A DNA stretch of 64,000 bases from Methylobacterium sp. J-068 (lineage in GTDB: Bacteria; Pseudomonadota; Alphaproteobacteria; Rhizobiales; Beijerinckiaceae), in assembly GCF_022829445.1 (NCBI RefSeq), contig NZ_JAKSXY010000122.1, positions 186,001 through 250,000 on the forward strand, in the 5' to 3' direction. Of this stretch, positions 46,389 to 54,819 are shown piece after piece (the stretch's first letter is position 1; each line of letters starts with the position of its first letter). A model generated the notes under the pieces. The model was not told where the DNA came from, did not search any database, and saw only the letters and a program-made list of their open reading frames with translations. Position numbers and translations under genes: made by a program.

Positions 46389-46962
46389 CCGCGAAGGCGA
46401 AATCCGTGACCGGCCGCCGGCCGTTCGGCACCTCCTTGGCGCGCTGCTCCTCGGTGAGATCCGCCGGATCGGCCACCCGGCCGACCGCGTAAGCCGCCTC
46501 GACCTGATGGTCGGCGGGAACGTTCAGCAGGCTGGCGGCACGCGCCTTGTCGAAGCCGCCCATGCCGTGCACGTGCCAGCCCTGGCGGATCGCCTGAAGC
46601 TGGAAGTTCGCGGAGGCCGCACCGGTGTCGAGCGAGTGGCTGGCGGAGGGCTTCAGGCCATCGGACGTTTTCATCAGTTTGCTGGAGACGAGGATCACAA
46701 GGGCGCCGGCGCCCTCCGCCCACTTGCGGTTGCCGGGCACCAGAAGGTCGAGGAAGGGCTCCCAGTCAGGCGTGCCGCGCAGGGCGTAGACGAAACGCCA
46801 GGGCTGCGAGTTGTAGGAGGACGGGGCCCAGCGCGCGGCCTCGAACATCCGCAGCAATTCCGCCTCGGGCACGGCCTCGCCGGCAAAGGCGCGGGGCGAC
46901 CAGCGCTCGGTGAACAGCGGATCGATGGCGTGGTCGGGCTGGCGCGGGTTCGAAACGGTCAC
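46363..46962 (-). CDS. Nitroreductase family flavoprotein
   Basis: 199 residues from GTG 46962 with GGAG nine bases upstream; a longer in-frame start at 47034 adds ~24 unconserved residues. Nitroreductase/FMN-binding features: DPLFTERWSPRAFAG, RWAPSSYNSQPWRFVYA and GWHVHGMGGFD. These enzymes reduce nitro or quinone compounds with NAD(P)H. The 3' end lies next to the acyl-CoA synthetase start on the same strand, so the two may be co-transcribed. Confidence 0.88.
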   Translation of the reverse strand: MTVSNPRQPDHAIDPLFTERWSPRAFAGEAVPEAELLRMFEAARWAPSSYNSQPWRFVYALRGTPDWEPFLDLLVPGNRKWAEGAGALVILVSSKLMKTSDGLKPSASHSLDTGAASANFQLQAIRQGWHVHGMGGFDKARAASLLNVPADHQVEAAYAVGRVADPADLTEEQRAKEVPNGRRPVTDFAFAGAFKAREA

Positions 46963-47142
46963 GGGCAGGCTCCAGGGGCAAAGATCGGGGGGGCGGGTTC
47001 GCGCGGCCGGATCGTCGGCGACGCACGAACACACCCGCGATCACGTCCAGCCATGCACGAGGTCGGGCCGGCTAGGCAATCGGCCATTCGGCCTCCCGCC
47101 GGTCGCCAGGTCCCGACCGCCCCGTTGCCGGGCAGCAAGTCA

Positions 47143-47165
47143 CCGGGCGGCTAGTCACCGCCCGG
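47143..47165 (-). terminator. Hairpin downstream of the DUF2188 gene
   Basis: CCGGGCGG-CTAGTCA-CCGCCCGG is a perfect 8-bp stem 21 bp beyond the DUF2188 stop codon. No U-run is present. Confidence 0.5.
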
Positions 47166-47185
47166 TTCATTCGGAGAGCGGCGCC

Positions 47186-47425
47186 TCAGTCGACCACCTT
47201 GGCGGTGGGACGGTCGTTCCCCTCGGCCGTCTCGTCGTGCCAGGCCCCCTTGCCGTCCTGATAGCGGATCGGCTCGGTCGAGCCCGGCACCTGCTGCTCG
47301 GCGGCGGCCGCCTGGGCAGCCTGGAGGGCGTCGTCGTGGCTCGGAAATGTCTCGGAGAACACGTCGCCGACCTTGTAGGCGTAGCCGCCATCGTGCTCGA
47401 CGATGCGGTAGGTGACCTCGGACAT
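47186..47425 (-). CDS. DUF2188 domain protein
   Basis: 79 residues (MSEVTYRIVEHDGGYAYKVGDVFSETFPSHDDALQAA). The pattern of a short beta-hairpin followed by an Ala-rich helix with aromatic-Pro-S-HDDA matches DUF2188, a small stand-alone domain of unknown role. The C-terminal part, PIRYQDGKGAWHDETAEG, is also typical. ATG 47425 has a GGAAGGAGC ribosome-binding site upstream. Lies alone between two hairpins or gaps. Confidence 0.75.
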   Translation of the reverse strand: MSEVTYRIVEHDGGYAYKVGDVFSETFPSHDDALQAAQAAAAEQQVPGSTEPIRYQDGKGAWHDETAEGNDRPTAKVVD

Positions 47426-47506
47426 GCTGTGCTCCTTCCCCGGATGTGTGCCTGGACCGTGGCGCTTGTGGGAAGGCGAACCCGGTGCGCCTGCGGAGGT
47501 TCCCGC

Positions 47507-47734
47507 TCAGTGGCGGGTCGGCGGCGCCCAGGGCAGGTTCGAGACGGCCGCCTCGCAGCCCGCGATCAGGGAGTCGCGGAGATCCGCCGGATCGTAGCCG
47601 GGGCCGTCCGGAAAGCCGACGACATGGACCGTGTCTGTGCCTTCGCGCCGGATTCGGGCGAGCCAGCCCTCCGGCGCCCGCTCGAAGGCGACTTCGAAGA
47701 CCGCGCCCGCCTGCTCGAATCGATGGGGTTCCAT
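47507..47734 (-). CDS. Small hypothetical protein
   Basis: 75 residues (ATG 47734), one mixed alpha/beta domain: FEVAFERAPEGWLARIRREG, then VHVVGFPDGPGYDPADLRDSLIAGCEAAV. No family recognised with confidence. No signal peptide. Codon bias and the acidic/basic pattern look coding, and it has a GGGA upstream. It precedes the DUF2188 gene on the same strand by 81 bp. Confidence 0.55.
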   Translation of the reverse strand: MEPHRFEQAGAVFEVAFERAPEGWLARIRREGTDTVHVVGFPDGPGYDPADLRDSLIAGCEAAVSNLPWAPPTRH

Positions 47735-47847
47735 CTCGTCATTCCCGGGCGATCGCGTGCCGATGCCTCGCCGGATATGGGGCTTTGGGGTATCGGAGCG
47801 GAAGACCTCACCGCTCGACGATCGCCCGTGATCTCGCCAGGAGCCGC

Positions 47848-48099
47848 ATGCGTCCGCTCGTCCCCGCCCTTTTCCTGCTCGCCCTTTTGCCGATGATGGC
47901 GCTCACCGCGAGCGTCGCGCGCGCGGAATTCAGCCTGTTCGGCAGCGCCGACCGCACGCCGGCCAACCCCTTCGCGTCGAACTACGCATCGCCGCCGGTG
48001 CGCGGCGCATCGGAGCGTCCGCGCCGCATCCGCAGGGGACCCCCGTCGAACGCGCCGAGACCGCCGCGCGACATTCCCGTCGGTGCGCCGCGGCGCTGA
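47848..48099 (+). CDS. Small secreted Pro/Arg-rich protein
   Basis: 83 residues, AGGAG before ATG 47848. A signal peptide (MRPLVPALFLLALLPMMALTASVARA, ~1-26) is followed by a short low-complexity tail rich in Pro and Arg (RRIRRGPPSNAPRPPRDIPVGAPRR). No recognised domain. Convergent with the glutathione peroxidase gene, which starts 4 bp beyond its stop on the other strand's 3' end. Confidence 0.65.
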   Translation: MRPLVPALFLLALLPMMALTASVARAEFSLFGSADRTPANPFASNYASPPVRGASERPRRIRRGPPSNAPRPPRDIPVGAPRR

Positions 48100-48103
48100 G
48101 GAA

Positions 48104-48706
48104 TCAGGCGGCGGGGAGCGCGTTGGCGATGGCCGTGACGATGCGCGGGTCGCTGGGCTCGACATTCGACGGAAAGGCTCCGATCAGGCTGCCGTCCCGG
48201 TCGATCAGGTATTTGTGGAAATTCCAGTTCGGCGTGCTGCCGGGCTTCTCGGCGGCGGCCCAGCGATAGAACGGGTGGGCGTTCGGTCCGCGGACATGGG
48301 TCTTGGCGGTGACCGGGAAGGTCACGCCGTGGTTCTTGCGCGCGGCCTCCGCGATGGCCACGCCATCGAGCGGTTCCTGGTTGCCAAAATCGGGGGACGG
48401 CACCGCGATGACGGTCAGCCCCCGATCGCCGAAGCGGGTCCAGAGGCCCTGAAGGCCGGTGAACTGGCCGGCATAGCCGCAGGCCGTCGCGGTGTTGACG
48501 ACGAGGATCGGCCGGCCCGCATAGGCTTCGAGCGGCAGCGTGCCGCCTTCCGGCTTCTCGAAGGCGAAGGCCCCCGCGCGCACGTCACTCGCCAGGGCGG
48601 GACGAGCGCTCAGGGTCAGCGCCCCGGCGAGAAGCGCCAGGGCGCGTCGACGGGGAAGGACGGGCCCGGCATCGGGCTGCGGGTTCGTCTGCGGGTTCTT
48701 CGGCAT
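48104..48706 (-). CDS. Cysteine-type glutathione peroxidase with probable Tat signal
   Basis: 200 residues from ATG 48706. An N-terminal PRRRALALLAGALTLSARPALA (~18-39) looks like a twin-arginine or Sec signal, which is uncommon for this family. The thioredoxin-fold active site has Cys C76 (NTATACGYAG), Q110 (FGNQEP) and W161-N162 (NWNFHKYL). It reduces peroxides with thiols. The exported location would put it in the periplasm. Confidence 0.9.
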   Translation of the reverse strand: MPKNPQTNPQPDAGPVLPRRRALALLAGALTLSARPALASDVRAGAFAFEKPEGGTLPLEAYAGRPILVVNTATACGYAGQFTGLQGLWTRFGDRGLTVIAVPSPDFGNQEPLDGVAIAEAARKNHGVTFPVTAKTHVRGPNAHPFYRWAAAEKPGSTPNWNFHKYLIDRDGSLIGAFPSNVEPSDPRIVTAIANALPAA

Positions 48707-48895
48707 GGCGCGGCTCCCGGTCAGGCGCGCGGAAGCGTTCCGCCGATCCTGTCGGGGTGAACCTAACACCGGGGTGACGTTCGTCCATCGCCGGGGCCCT
48801 TCGGCGGGAACCTTTCGCGAAGGCGTGAGCTTGAGCGGGTACAATCCCCCGATCCCCGTATCGATCTCCCGCTCGACCTTCTGAAAGACTTCGCC

Positions 48896-49420
48896 ATGCG
48901 CAGCCTCCTGCTCGGCACGACCCTCCTCGTCGCGAGCGCCACCCTCGCCCTCGCCCAGGCACCGGAGACCACGGCACCAGCGCCGAGTCCCACGGCACCG
49001 GTCCAGGCGGCGCCCGCGACCCTGGCCAACGACCTGCGCCCGACCTTCGTGGTTCAGAACAAGAGCGACATGGTCACCTCGAAGCTCGTCGGTCTGACGA
49101 TCCAGAACGGTGCCAACGAGACCATCGGCGAGATCGCCGACGTGGTGCTCGACGAGAAGAACACGGTGAAGGCCTGGGTGGTCGGGGTCGGAGGCTTCCT
49201 CGGCATCGGTACGAAGTACGTCGCGATCGATCCGAGCGCCCTCAAGCTCGCCCGCGTGGACGACGCCACCCTGAAGGCGACGATCGACACCACCAAGGAC
49301 CAGCTCCGCGCCGCGCCGGAATACGTCTATCTCGGCAAGACCAGCGCGAATGCGGCCAAGACGAACGCGGATGCCAAACCCGCCGAGACGAAGCCGGTCG
49401 AGGCACCCAAGGCGCAGTGA
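48896..49420 (+). CDS. Secreted PRC-barrel domain protein
   Basis: 174 residues from ATG 48896. Signal peptide ~1-20 (MRSLLLGTTLLVASATLALA), a Pro/Ala-rich spacer, then the PRC-barrel at ~60-135 (SKLVGLTIQNGANETIGEIADVVLDEKNTVKAWVVGVGGFLGIGTKYVAI). A charged tail with KTNADAKPAETKP follows. PRC-barrels mediate protein-protein or RNA contacts; secreted single-barrel forms are common in Rhizobiales and of unknown function. Confidence 0.85.
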   Translation: MRSLLLGTTLLVASATLALAQAPETTAPAPSPTAPVQAAPATLANDLRPTFVVQNKSDMVTSKLVGLTIQNGANETIGEIADVVLDEKNTVKAWVVGVGGFLGIGTKYVAIDPSALKLARVDDATLKATIDTTKDQLRAAPEYVYLGKTSANAAKTNADAKPAETKPVEAPKAQ

Positions 49421-49610
49421 CCACACCGGTATTCTGCGGATGATGCGGTCCGCGATGGACATCTCCCGATCCGAGGGGTGTCCGTCGCGTGCCGTCGAGA
49501 GGCACGCGGGACCGTCAGACGCCTGTCATGTCGGGCGCGTAGGGCGGCGGTGAAGGGGCCGGATCGACAATCGGGCCTCGACCGACAGGATTCCGGTGTC
49601 CGACAACCGA

Positions 49611-50048
49611 TCAGTCCGTATTGCGCAGGGCGTCCCGCACCGTCGTGGCGACGTTGTCGATGCACCGGACGGCCATGAGGCCCTCCCGCCCGTCATCGGG
49701 GAAATCCCGGTCGAACATCGCGTCGATCGTCTGAAAGGGCGCGGCGTCGCGGCTCTGCGATTCGAGATCGCTCGCGAACACGATGCGCAGGTCCGGACGC
49801 AGGGCACGTGCTTCCAGCGCCAGCTTCTGGCAACACAATTTGCCCTTCAGGCTGACATCCGTCACCAGAACATCGACCGGCAGGCCCAGTGCCAGCACAG
49901 TCATCGCGTCGACGCCGCAATCCACCGTGGTCGCCGCGTACCCGGCCCGGCGGATCTGCGACGAGACCTCGTCGCGCCAATGCTTCTGCCGGCCGGCGAT
50001 GAGAACCTGGACGCCGTAGGCGCCACCGGGCGAGGTTGGTAGTTCCAT
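49611..50048 (-). CDS. Degenerate response-regulator receiver protein
   Basis: 145 residues from ATG 50048 (GGGAG upstream; a longer in-frame start at 50078 lacks one). Receiver-like strand-helix pattern with the possible phospho-acceptor D64 in VDVLVTDVSLKG, and FASD in place of the usual T/S-S position. The N-terminal acidic pair is missing (VLIAGRQKH where VLVVDDE is normal), so metal binding and phosphorylation may be lost. A stand-alone, possibly pseudo-receiver. No kinase adjoins it. Confidence 0.7.
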   Translation of the reverse strand: MELPTSPGGAYGVQVLIAGRQKHWRDEVSSQIRRAGYAATTVDCGVDAMTVLALGLPVDVLVTDVSLKGKLCCQKLALEARALRPDLRIVFASDLESQSRDAAPFQTIDAMFDRDFPDDGREGLMAVRCIDNVATTVRDALRNTD

Positions 50049-50366
50049 AGTCGAGACTCCCCACTCGCGCCTGGACATCCGTACCGATCACCTCGGTCTA
50101 CTGTGCGTCGCAGCATGCTATGTCACGTCCGCTCGGACAGACAAGCCCCCGAATGGTCAGGACGCGCCGGTGATGCAATGGCGCGAACGGCCGAGCCGTT
50201 CCCGTGTCGCGCGGGCCACGCTTGTAACGAACCCGGCAGGGCGACGCCGTCCCGATACGACAGGACGATGACGGGCTTCCCGGTTGACGGCGCCCGCGCG
50301 GGCGGGGCAACACCGCCCTCGCCGCGCGACCGACGCAAGCGGCGGACAGCCGGAGCCGTGAACCCC
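50049..50366. other. Divergent intergenic region before argJ
   Basis: 318 bp between the receiver gene and argJ. It reads open in several frames but without coding character, ribosome binding sites or recognisable repeats. I see no definite operator or riboswitch. Confidence 0.4.
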
Positions 50367-51617
50367 ATGTCATCCGCCAAGAGCCCGCCCGTCTCGCCGC
50401 TCGCACCCCGGACGTCGCCGGACCTGCCGCCGATTCGCGGCGTCGGCCTCGCCACGGCGCAGGCGGGCATCCGCTATTCCGGCCGCACCGACGTGCTGTA
50501 CGTGGCCCTCGCCGAGGGCACCCGGGCGGCCGGCGTGTTCACCCGCTCGAAATGCCCGTCCGCCCCGGTGGATTGGTGCCGCGAGGCGCTGGGCAGCGCG
50601 GGCGCCCGCGCCCTGGTGGTCAATTCCGGCAACGCCAACGCCTTCACGGGCCTGCGCGGACGCGAGGCCGTGGCGCTGACGGCGCAGATCGCCGCCGAGG
50701 CCGCCGCCTGCCGGCCGGACGAGATCTTCATCGCCTCCACGGGCGTGATCGGCGAGCCCCTCGACGCCACCAAGTTCCAGGGCGTGCTGGCCGATTGCGC
50801 CGGCCGGACCGAGGACGGCGCGGCCGCCTGGGCCGCCGCCGCGCAGGCGATCATGACCACCGACACCTTCCCGAAGCTCGCCACCCGGCGGACGGCGATC
50901 GACGGCCTACCGGTGACGATCAACGGCATCGCCAAGGGGGCCGGCATGATCGCTCCCGACATGGCCACGATGCTGAGCTTCGTCTTCACCGATGCCGCCC
51001 TGCCGCAGGACGTGCTCCAGGCGCTGCTCGGCGCCGGCACGGGCAAGAGCTTCAACTGCGTGACGGTGGATGGCGACACCTCCACATCCGACACGCTGAT
51101 GCTGTTCGCCACGGCCGCGGCCGGCAACGCGGCCATCGCCTCGGCCGACGACCCGCGGCTGTCGGAGTTCCGGACCGCCCTCGACGACCTTCTGGTCGAG
51201 CTGGCGCAACTCGTCGCCAAGGACGGCGAGGGCGCGCGCAAGTTCGTCACGGTTCGGGTCACGGGTGCGACCAGCGACGCCTCCGCCCACCGCATCGCGA
51301 TGTCGATCGCCAACTCGCCCCTGGTGAAGACCGCGATCGCCGGCGAGGACGCCAATTGGGGCCGGGTGGTGATGGCGGTGGGCAAGGCCGGCGAGCCGGC
51401 CGACCGCGACCGCCTCGCGATCTGGTTCGGCGACGTGCGCGTCGCCCGCGAGGGCGCCCGCGACCCGGATTACAGCGAGGACGCGGCCAGCGCCGTGATG
51501 CGCGAATCGGACGTCACCGTCCGCGTCGATCTCGGCCTCGGCGAAGGGTGCGCGCGGGTCTGGACCTGCGACCTGACCAAGCTCTACATCGAGATCAACG
51601 GGGATTACCGCTCGTGA
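50367..51617 (+). CDS. argJ: Bifunctional glutamate N-acetyltransferase / ornithine acetyltransferase
   Basis: 416 residues from ATG 50367 (an in-frame GTG lies at 50358; the longer frame upstream is spurious). ArgJ transfers acetyl from N-acetylornithine to glutamate, and in bifunctional forms from acetyl-CoA. The self-cleavage site is A200-T201 in APDMATMLSF, giving alpha and beta chains with Thr as nucleophile. Other signatures: STGVIGEPL and EDANWGRVVMAVGKAG. Its stop overlaps the next GTG start (GTGA), beginning the argJ-SIMPL-mutT unit. Confidence 0.95.
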   Translation: MSSAKSPPVSPLAPRTSPDLPPIRGVGLATAQAGIRYSGRTDVLYVALAEGTRAAGVFTRSKCPSAPVDWCREALGSAGARALVVNSGNANAFTGLRGREAVALTAQIAAEAAACRPDEIFIASTGVIGEPLDATKFQGVLADCAGRTEDGAAAWAAAAQAIMTTDTFPKLATRRTAIDGLPVTINGIAKGAGMIAPDMATMLSFVFTDAALPQDVLQALLGAGTGKSFNCVTVDGDTSTSDTLMLFATAAAGNAAIASADDPRLSEFRTALDDLLVELAQLVAKDGEGARKFVTVRVTGATSDASAHRIAMSIANSPLVKTAIAGEDANWGRVVMAVGKAGEPADRDRLAIWFGDVRVAREGARDPDYSEDAASAVMRESDVTVRVDLGLGEGCARVWTCDLTKLYIEINGDYRS

Positions 51618-52351
51618 GGCGCCGGCCGGCGATCAGCCTCGGGCTCGCCCTTCTCCTCCTCGCCCCGATTCCGGCGGCCTTCGCGGACGAGCGGCCGGCC
51701 GTGGGCGAGGGCCGGATCAGCGTCGTCGGGCGCGCGCGCTCGGAGACGCCCCCGGATTTCGCCTCGGTGGAGATCGGCGTCGAGGCCCGGGGCGCCACCC
51801 CGGCCGCCGCCCTCGACAGCGCGAGCGCGTCCGTGAAGGCGGTCCTCGCCCTGGCGGCCGAGTTCAAGGTGCCGGAGGCGGACCTCGGCACCTCGGCGGT
51901 GACGCTGCAGCCGGTCACCCGGTCGGTCCGGCAATCGGACGGGTCCTTCGCGGAGAAGCCCGATGGCTACCGCGCCACGAACACCGTGCGGGTGCGCCTC
52001 GCCGAGATGGCGCGCCTCGGCGATCTGATGCGCCGGGCGCTCGACGGCGGCGCGAACCGCATCGACGGCGTCGGCTTCGGCCTGCGCGATCCCGAGGCGG
52101 CGGAGGCCGCCATGCGGAGCGCGGCGATGAAGGATGCGCGGGCGCAGGCGGAGCGCCTGGCCGAGGCGGCGGGCGTCACCCTCGGCCGGGTGCTGGCCAT
52201 CCAGTCTCCGGCCACGAGCACGCCGCCTCCCATCGCCTTCGCGGCGCCGGCGCCGATGCGGGCCAAGCACGGCGGCGTACCGGTTCCCCTGGTCGCGGGC
52301 ACGATCGAGACCGCCGCCGACGTTTCGGCGACCTTCGCGATCGCCCCGTGA
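51614..52351 (+). CDS. SIMPL (DUF541) domain secreted protein
   Basis: 245 residues from GTG 51614 (GTGA overlap with argJ). Signal peptide ~1-25 (MRRRPAISLGLALLLLAPIPAAFA with the initiator as Met). The SIMPL/DUF541 domain follows: ISVVGRARSETPPDFASVEIGVEARG, then VRVRLAEMARLGDLMRRALDGGANRIDGVGF and AMKDARAQAERLAEAAGVTLG. Periplasmic; E. coli YggE of this family lowers oxidative damage, but mechanism is unclear. Translation is coupled both sides. Confidence 0.88.
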   Translation: MRRRPAISLGLALLLLAPIPAAFADERPAVGEGRISVVGRARSETPPDFASVEIGVEARGATPAAALDSASASVKAVLALAAEFKVPEADLGTSAVTLQPVTRSVRQSDGSFAEKPDGYRATNTVRVRLAEMARLGDLMRRALDGGANRIDGVGFGLRDPEAAEAAMRSAAMKDARAQAERLAEAAGVTLGRVLAIQSPATSTPPPIAFAAPAPMRAKHGGVPVPLVAGTIETAADVSATFAIAP

Positions 52352-52767
52352 GCGAGGCTCCGCTGCGCATCCTCCTCGTGGTCGCCGTCGCGCTGGTGGA
52401 TGCGGACGGGCGCGTGCTGCTGGCCCAGCGCCCGCTGGGCAAGCAGCTGGCGGGCCTGTGGGAGTTCCCCGGCGGCAAGGTCGATCCCGGCGAGCGGCCG
52501 GAGGAGACCCTGATCCGCGAACTCGCCGAGGAACTCGGCATCACCGTGCGGGAGGCCTGCCTCGCGCCCCTCACCTTCGCGAGCCACGCCTATCCCGATT
52601 TTCACCTGCTGATGCCGCTCTACGTCTGCCGGCGCTGGGAGGGCCTGCCCCGCTCCATGGAGGGCCAGGCCCTGAAATGGGTGCGGCCGCGCGACCTCAA
52701 GGATCAGCCCATGCCGCCCGCCGACGCGCCGCTGATCCCGTTCCTGCTGGATCTGCTCGGGCCGTGA
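52348..52767 (+). CDS. mutT: MutT Nudix hydrolase (8-oxo-dGTP diphosphatase)
   Basis: 139 residues from GTG 52348 (GTGA overlap). The Nudix box GGKVDPGERPEETLIRELAEELGI covers ~42-64, following WEFPG as in MutT. It clears 8-oxo-dGTP from the nucleotide pool. Position after argJ is a common alphaproteobacterial arrangement. A tandem 14-bp repeat lies directly beyond its stop. Confidence 0.93.
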   Translation: MSEAPLRILLVVAVALVDADGRVLLAQRPLGKQLAGLWEFPGGKVDPGERPEETLIRELAEELGITVREACLAPLTFASHAYPDFHLLMPLYVCRRWEGLPRSMEGQALKWVRPRDLKDQPMPPADAPLIPFLLDLLGP

Positions 52768-52776
52768 TCCAACGGG

Positions 52777-52832
52777 CGTGACCGACTTGGCCTGACCGAC
52801 TTGGCCTGATCGACTTGGCGCAATCGACTTGG
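52777..52832. repeat. Tandem 14-bp repeat downstream of mutT
   Basis: Four consecutive 14-bp units (consensus CCTGACCGACTTGG): CGTGACCGACTTGG, CCTGACCGACTTGG, CCTGATCGACTTGG, CGCAATCGACTTGG, followed by a partial CGTGACC. All end in CGACTTGG. No reading frame of the neighbours includes them. Confidence 0.85.
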
Positions 52833-52906
52833 CGTGACCCGTTCGGGGTTCTCGTGCATCGTTGGAGTCAGGCCGGCCGGCGGGCCGTGTCGGGGGAGAA
52901 CGGAGC

Positions 52907-54433
52907 ATGGCGCGCAAGGCAGCGGCGACCTCGGGGGCCACCGCCAAGGTGCCGGGTACGAAGGCGGCGAAAGCATCCGCCAAACCCAAGCGAGCGTCGC
53001 GAAAAACCGCGCCGAGCCCCGAGACCCTTACCGAACTGGGTCTCGAGCGCCTGATCGGCCTCGTGCTCGCCGAGACGGCCCGCAACCCCGCCTTCAAGAA
53101 GCTGGTGACGGCGGCGGTGGCGGGTCTCCAGGGGCCCGAGGCCGTTGCCGCCCTGATCGACCGGCGCCTGACCGCCCTCGAACGGGCCGGGGGCTACATC
53201 GACTGGCAGAAGCAGCGCGCCTTCGCCCTCGACCTCGACGCCATGCTGACGACGGTGGTGAACGAGCTCGCGGCCCTCGATTCCAGGGCGGCCCTCGACC
53301 GGCTGATCCGCTTCCTCGGCGGCGCCGGGGACGTGCTGGGACGGGCCGACGATTCCAGCGGCCGCATCCACGGCGTGTACGAGCGCGCAGCCGATGCCGC
53401 CGCCGCGCTCATCGCGGGCCTGACCGCCCCGGACGCGACGGAGATGTCCCTGCGCCTCGTGTCCCGGCTCGAAAGGGACGGGTACGGGCTGGTGGAAGGC
53501 CTGATGCACGACCTCATCCCGAGGCTTCCCGAGGCCGCCCTCGCGCCCCTCGACGGAGCCCTGGCGGAAGCGACGCCGCCGGCCGGCGCCGGCACCACGA
53601 ACAAGCGGGACTGGTCGAAGGAGGCGGAGCGCGGCCGCCTCATGCGGATGCGCCAGGCGCTGGCCGACCGCACCGGCGATGTCGATGCCTTCATCGCGCT
53701 GGAGACCGGACGCGCGCCCGAGCCGCCCAACTGCGTCCTGATCGCGGAACGCCTGCTCGCGGCCGGCCGGGCGCGGGAGGCGCTCGACTGGATTCGCCGT
53801 CCGCAGAAGCGCGGTATCCTCGTCGTCACGAGGGAGCAGTTGCTCGCCGGGCGGTTCGACCCCTCCGCCTCGGAGCGTGCCCACACCGCCCTCGAGATCC
53901 GCATCCTCGACGCGCTGGGTGAGAGCGAGGCCGCGCAAGCACTGCGCTGGCGGGATTTCGAGCAGAATCTCGACCGGGAGATGCTGCGCACCCACCTCGC
54001 CAAGCTGCCCGATTTCGAGGACGACGCGGCGCTGGAGCAGGCCTTCGCCGTCGCCGAAGCCCATCCGGACCGCTATCGCGCCCTGGCCTTCTTCACGCAC
54101 TGGCCGGAGCCCGCCCGGGCGGCGCGCCTCGTGGCTCGGCATCGCAGCGCCTGGGATGGCGGGCGCTACGAGGTTCTGGTGCCCGCCGCCGAATCCCTGG
54201 AGCAGGGCCAACCGCTCGCCGCGACCGAACTCTACCGCATCCTGATCGACGACATCCTCGATCGCGGCCGCTCGGCCGCCTACGGCCATGCCGCACGATA
54301 CCTGTCCAGCCTCGATCACCTCGCGGGCCGGATCGAGCCGGACAGCCTCAGCCCCGACCCGGAGCAGTACCGCCAGGGCCTGCGCACGCGGCACGGCCGC
54401 AAGTCCGCCTTCTGGTCACAGGTGCGGGACTGA
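52907..54433 (+). CDS. DUF6880-like protein
   Basis: 508 residues from ATG 52907 with GGGGGAG upstream (an earlier in-frame ATG at 52862 is less likely). A Lys/Ala-rich N-terminus (MARKAAATSG...KASAKPKRASRK) is followed by a long helical protein: ERLIGLVLAETARNPAFKKLV, YIDWQKQRAFALDLDAML, a TPR-like C-terminal half with ALDWIRRP and RALAFFTHWPEPARAARLV. This matches DUF6880, often found as a stand-alone helical-repeat protein of unknown function. Convergent with the DUF427 gene. Confidence 0.75.
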   Translation: MARKAAATSGATAKVPGTKAAKASAKPKRASRKTAPSPETLTELGLERLIGLVLAETARNPAFKKLVTAAVAGLQGPEAVAALIDRRLTALERAGGYIDWQKQRAFALDLDAMLTTVVNELAALDSRAALDRLIRFLGGAGDVLGRADDSSGRIHGVYERAADAAAALIAGLTAPDATEMSLRLVSRLERDGYGLVEGLMHDLIPRLPEAALAPLDGALAEATPPAGAGTTNKRDWSKEAERGRLMRMRQALADRTGDVDAFIALETGRAPEPPNCVLIAERLLAAGRAREALDWIRRPQKRGILVVTREQLLAGRFDPSASERAHTALEIRILDALGESEAAQALRWRDFEQNLDREMLRTHLAKLPDFEDDAALEQAFAVAEAHPDRYRALAFFTHWPEPARAARLVARHRSAWDGGRYEVLVPAAESLEQGQPLAATELYRILIDDILDRGRSAAYGHAARYLSSLDHLAGRIEPDSLSPDPEQYRQGLRTRHGRKSAFWSQVRD

Positions 54434-54459
54434 CCGCACCCGGGATGGTCCGCGCGGGC

Positions 54460-54819
54460 TCAGGTCACCTCGATCGGATCGACCTTGTCCGTGTAGAAGG
54501 CGAGATGCCCGGCGATGGCCGCCACCGCCGGATAAGGCGCCTCGTAGCTCCAGACGGCATCGGGGCGGGTGACGTGCGGCGTCGTCAGCGTGAAATAGGC
54601 CGCGTCGCCCTTGTACGGGCAATGGCTGCGCCGGGCGCTCGGGACGAAATGCGCCCAGAGGGCATCGGCGCGGGGAATGTAGATCACGGGCGGATAAGTC
54701 GCCTCGCGCAGGACGAGGGCCGCGTCGCTCTCCGCCAGGAGCAGCCCCGCGAGCCGGACGCGGACGCGGCCCGGATGCGGCGCGATATGAATGGGATGGT
54801 CGGGTCCGGGTTCTCTCAC
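54460..54819 (-). CDS. DUF427 family protein
   Basis: 119 residues from GTG 54819, overlapping the stop of the methyltransferase by 4 bp (GTGA). The DUF427 signature is visible: RVRVRLAGLLLAESDAALVLREATYPPVIYIPR and SHCPYKGDAAYFTL, then AVWSYEAPYPAVAAIAGHLAFYTDKV. Beta-tent-fold protein of unknown biochemical role. Co-translated with the upstream methyltransferase. Confidence 0.88.
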   Translation of the reverse strand: MREPGPDHPIHIAPHPGRVRVRLAGLLLAESDAALVLREATYPPVIYIPRADALWAHFVPSARRSHCPYKGDAAYFTLTTPHVTRPDAVWSYEAPYPAVAAIAGHLAFYTDKVDPIEVT

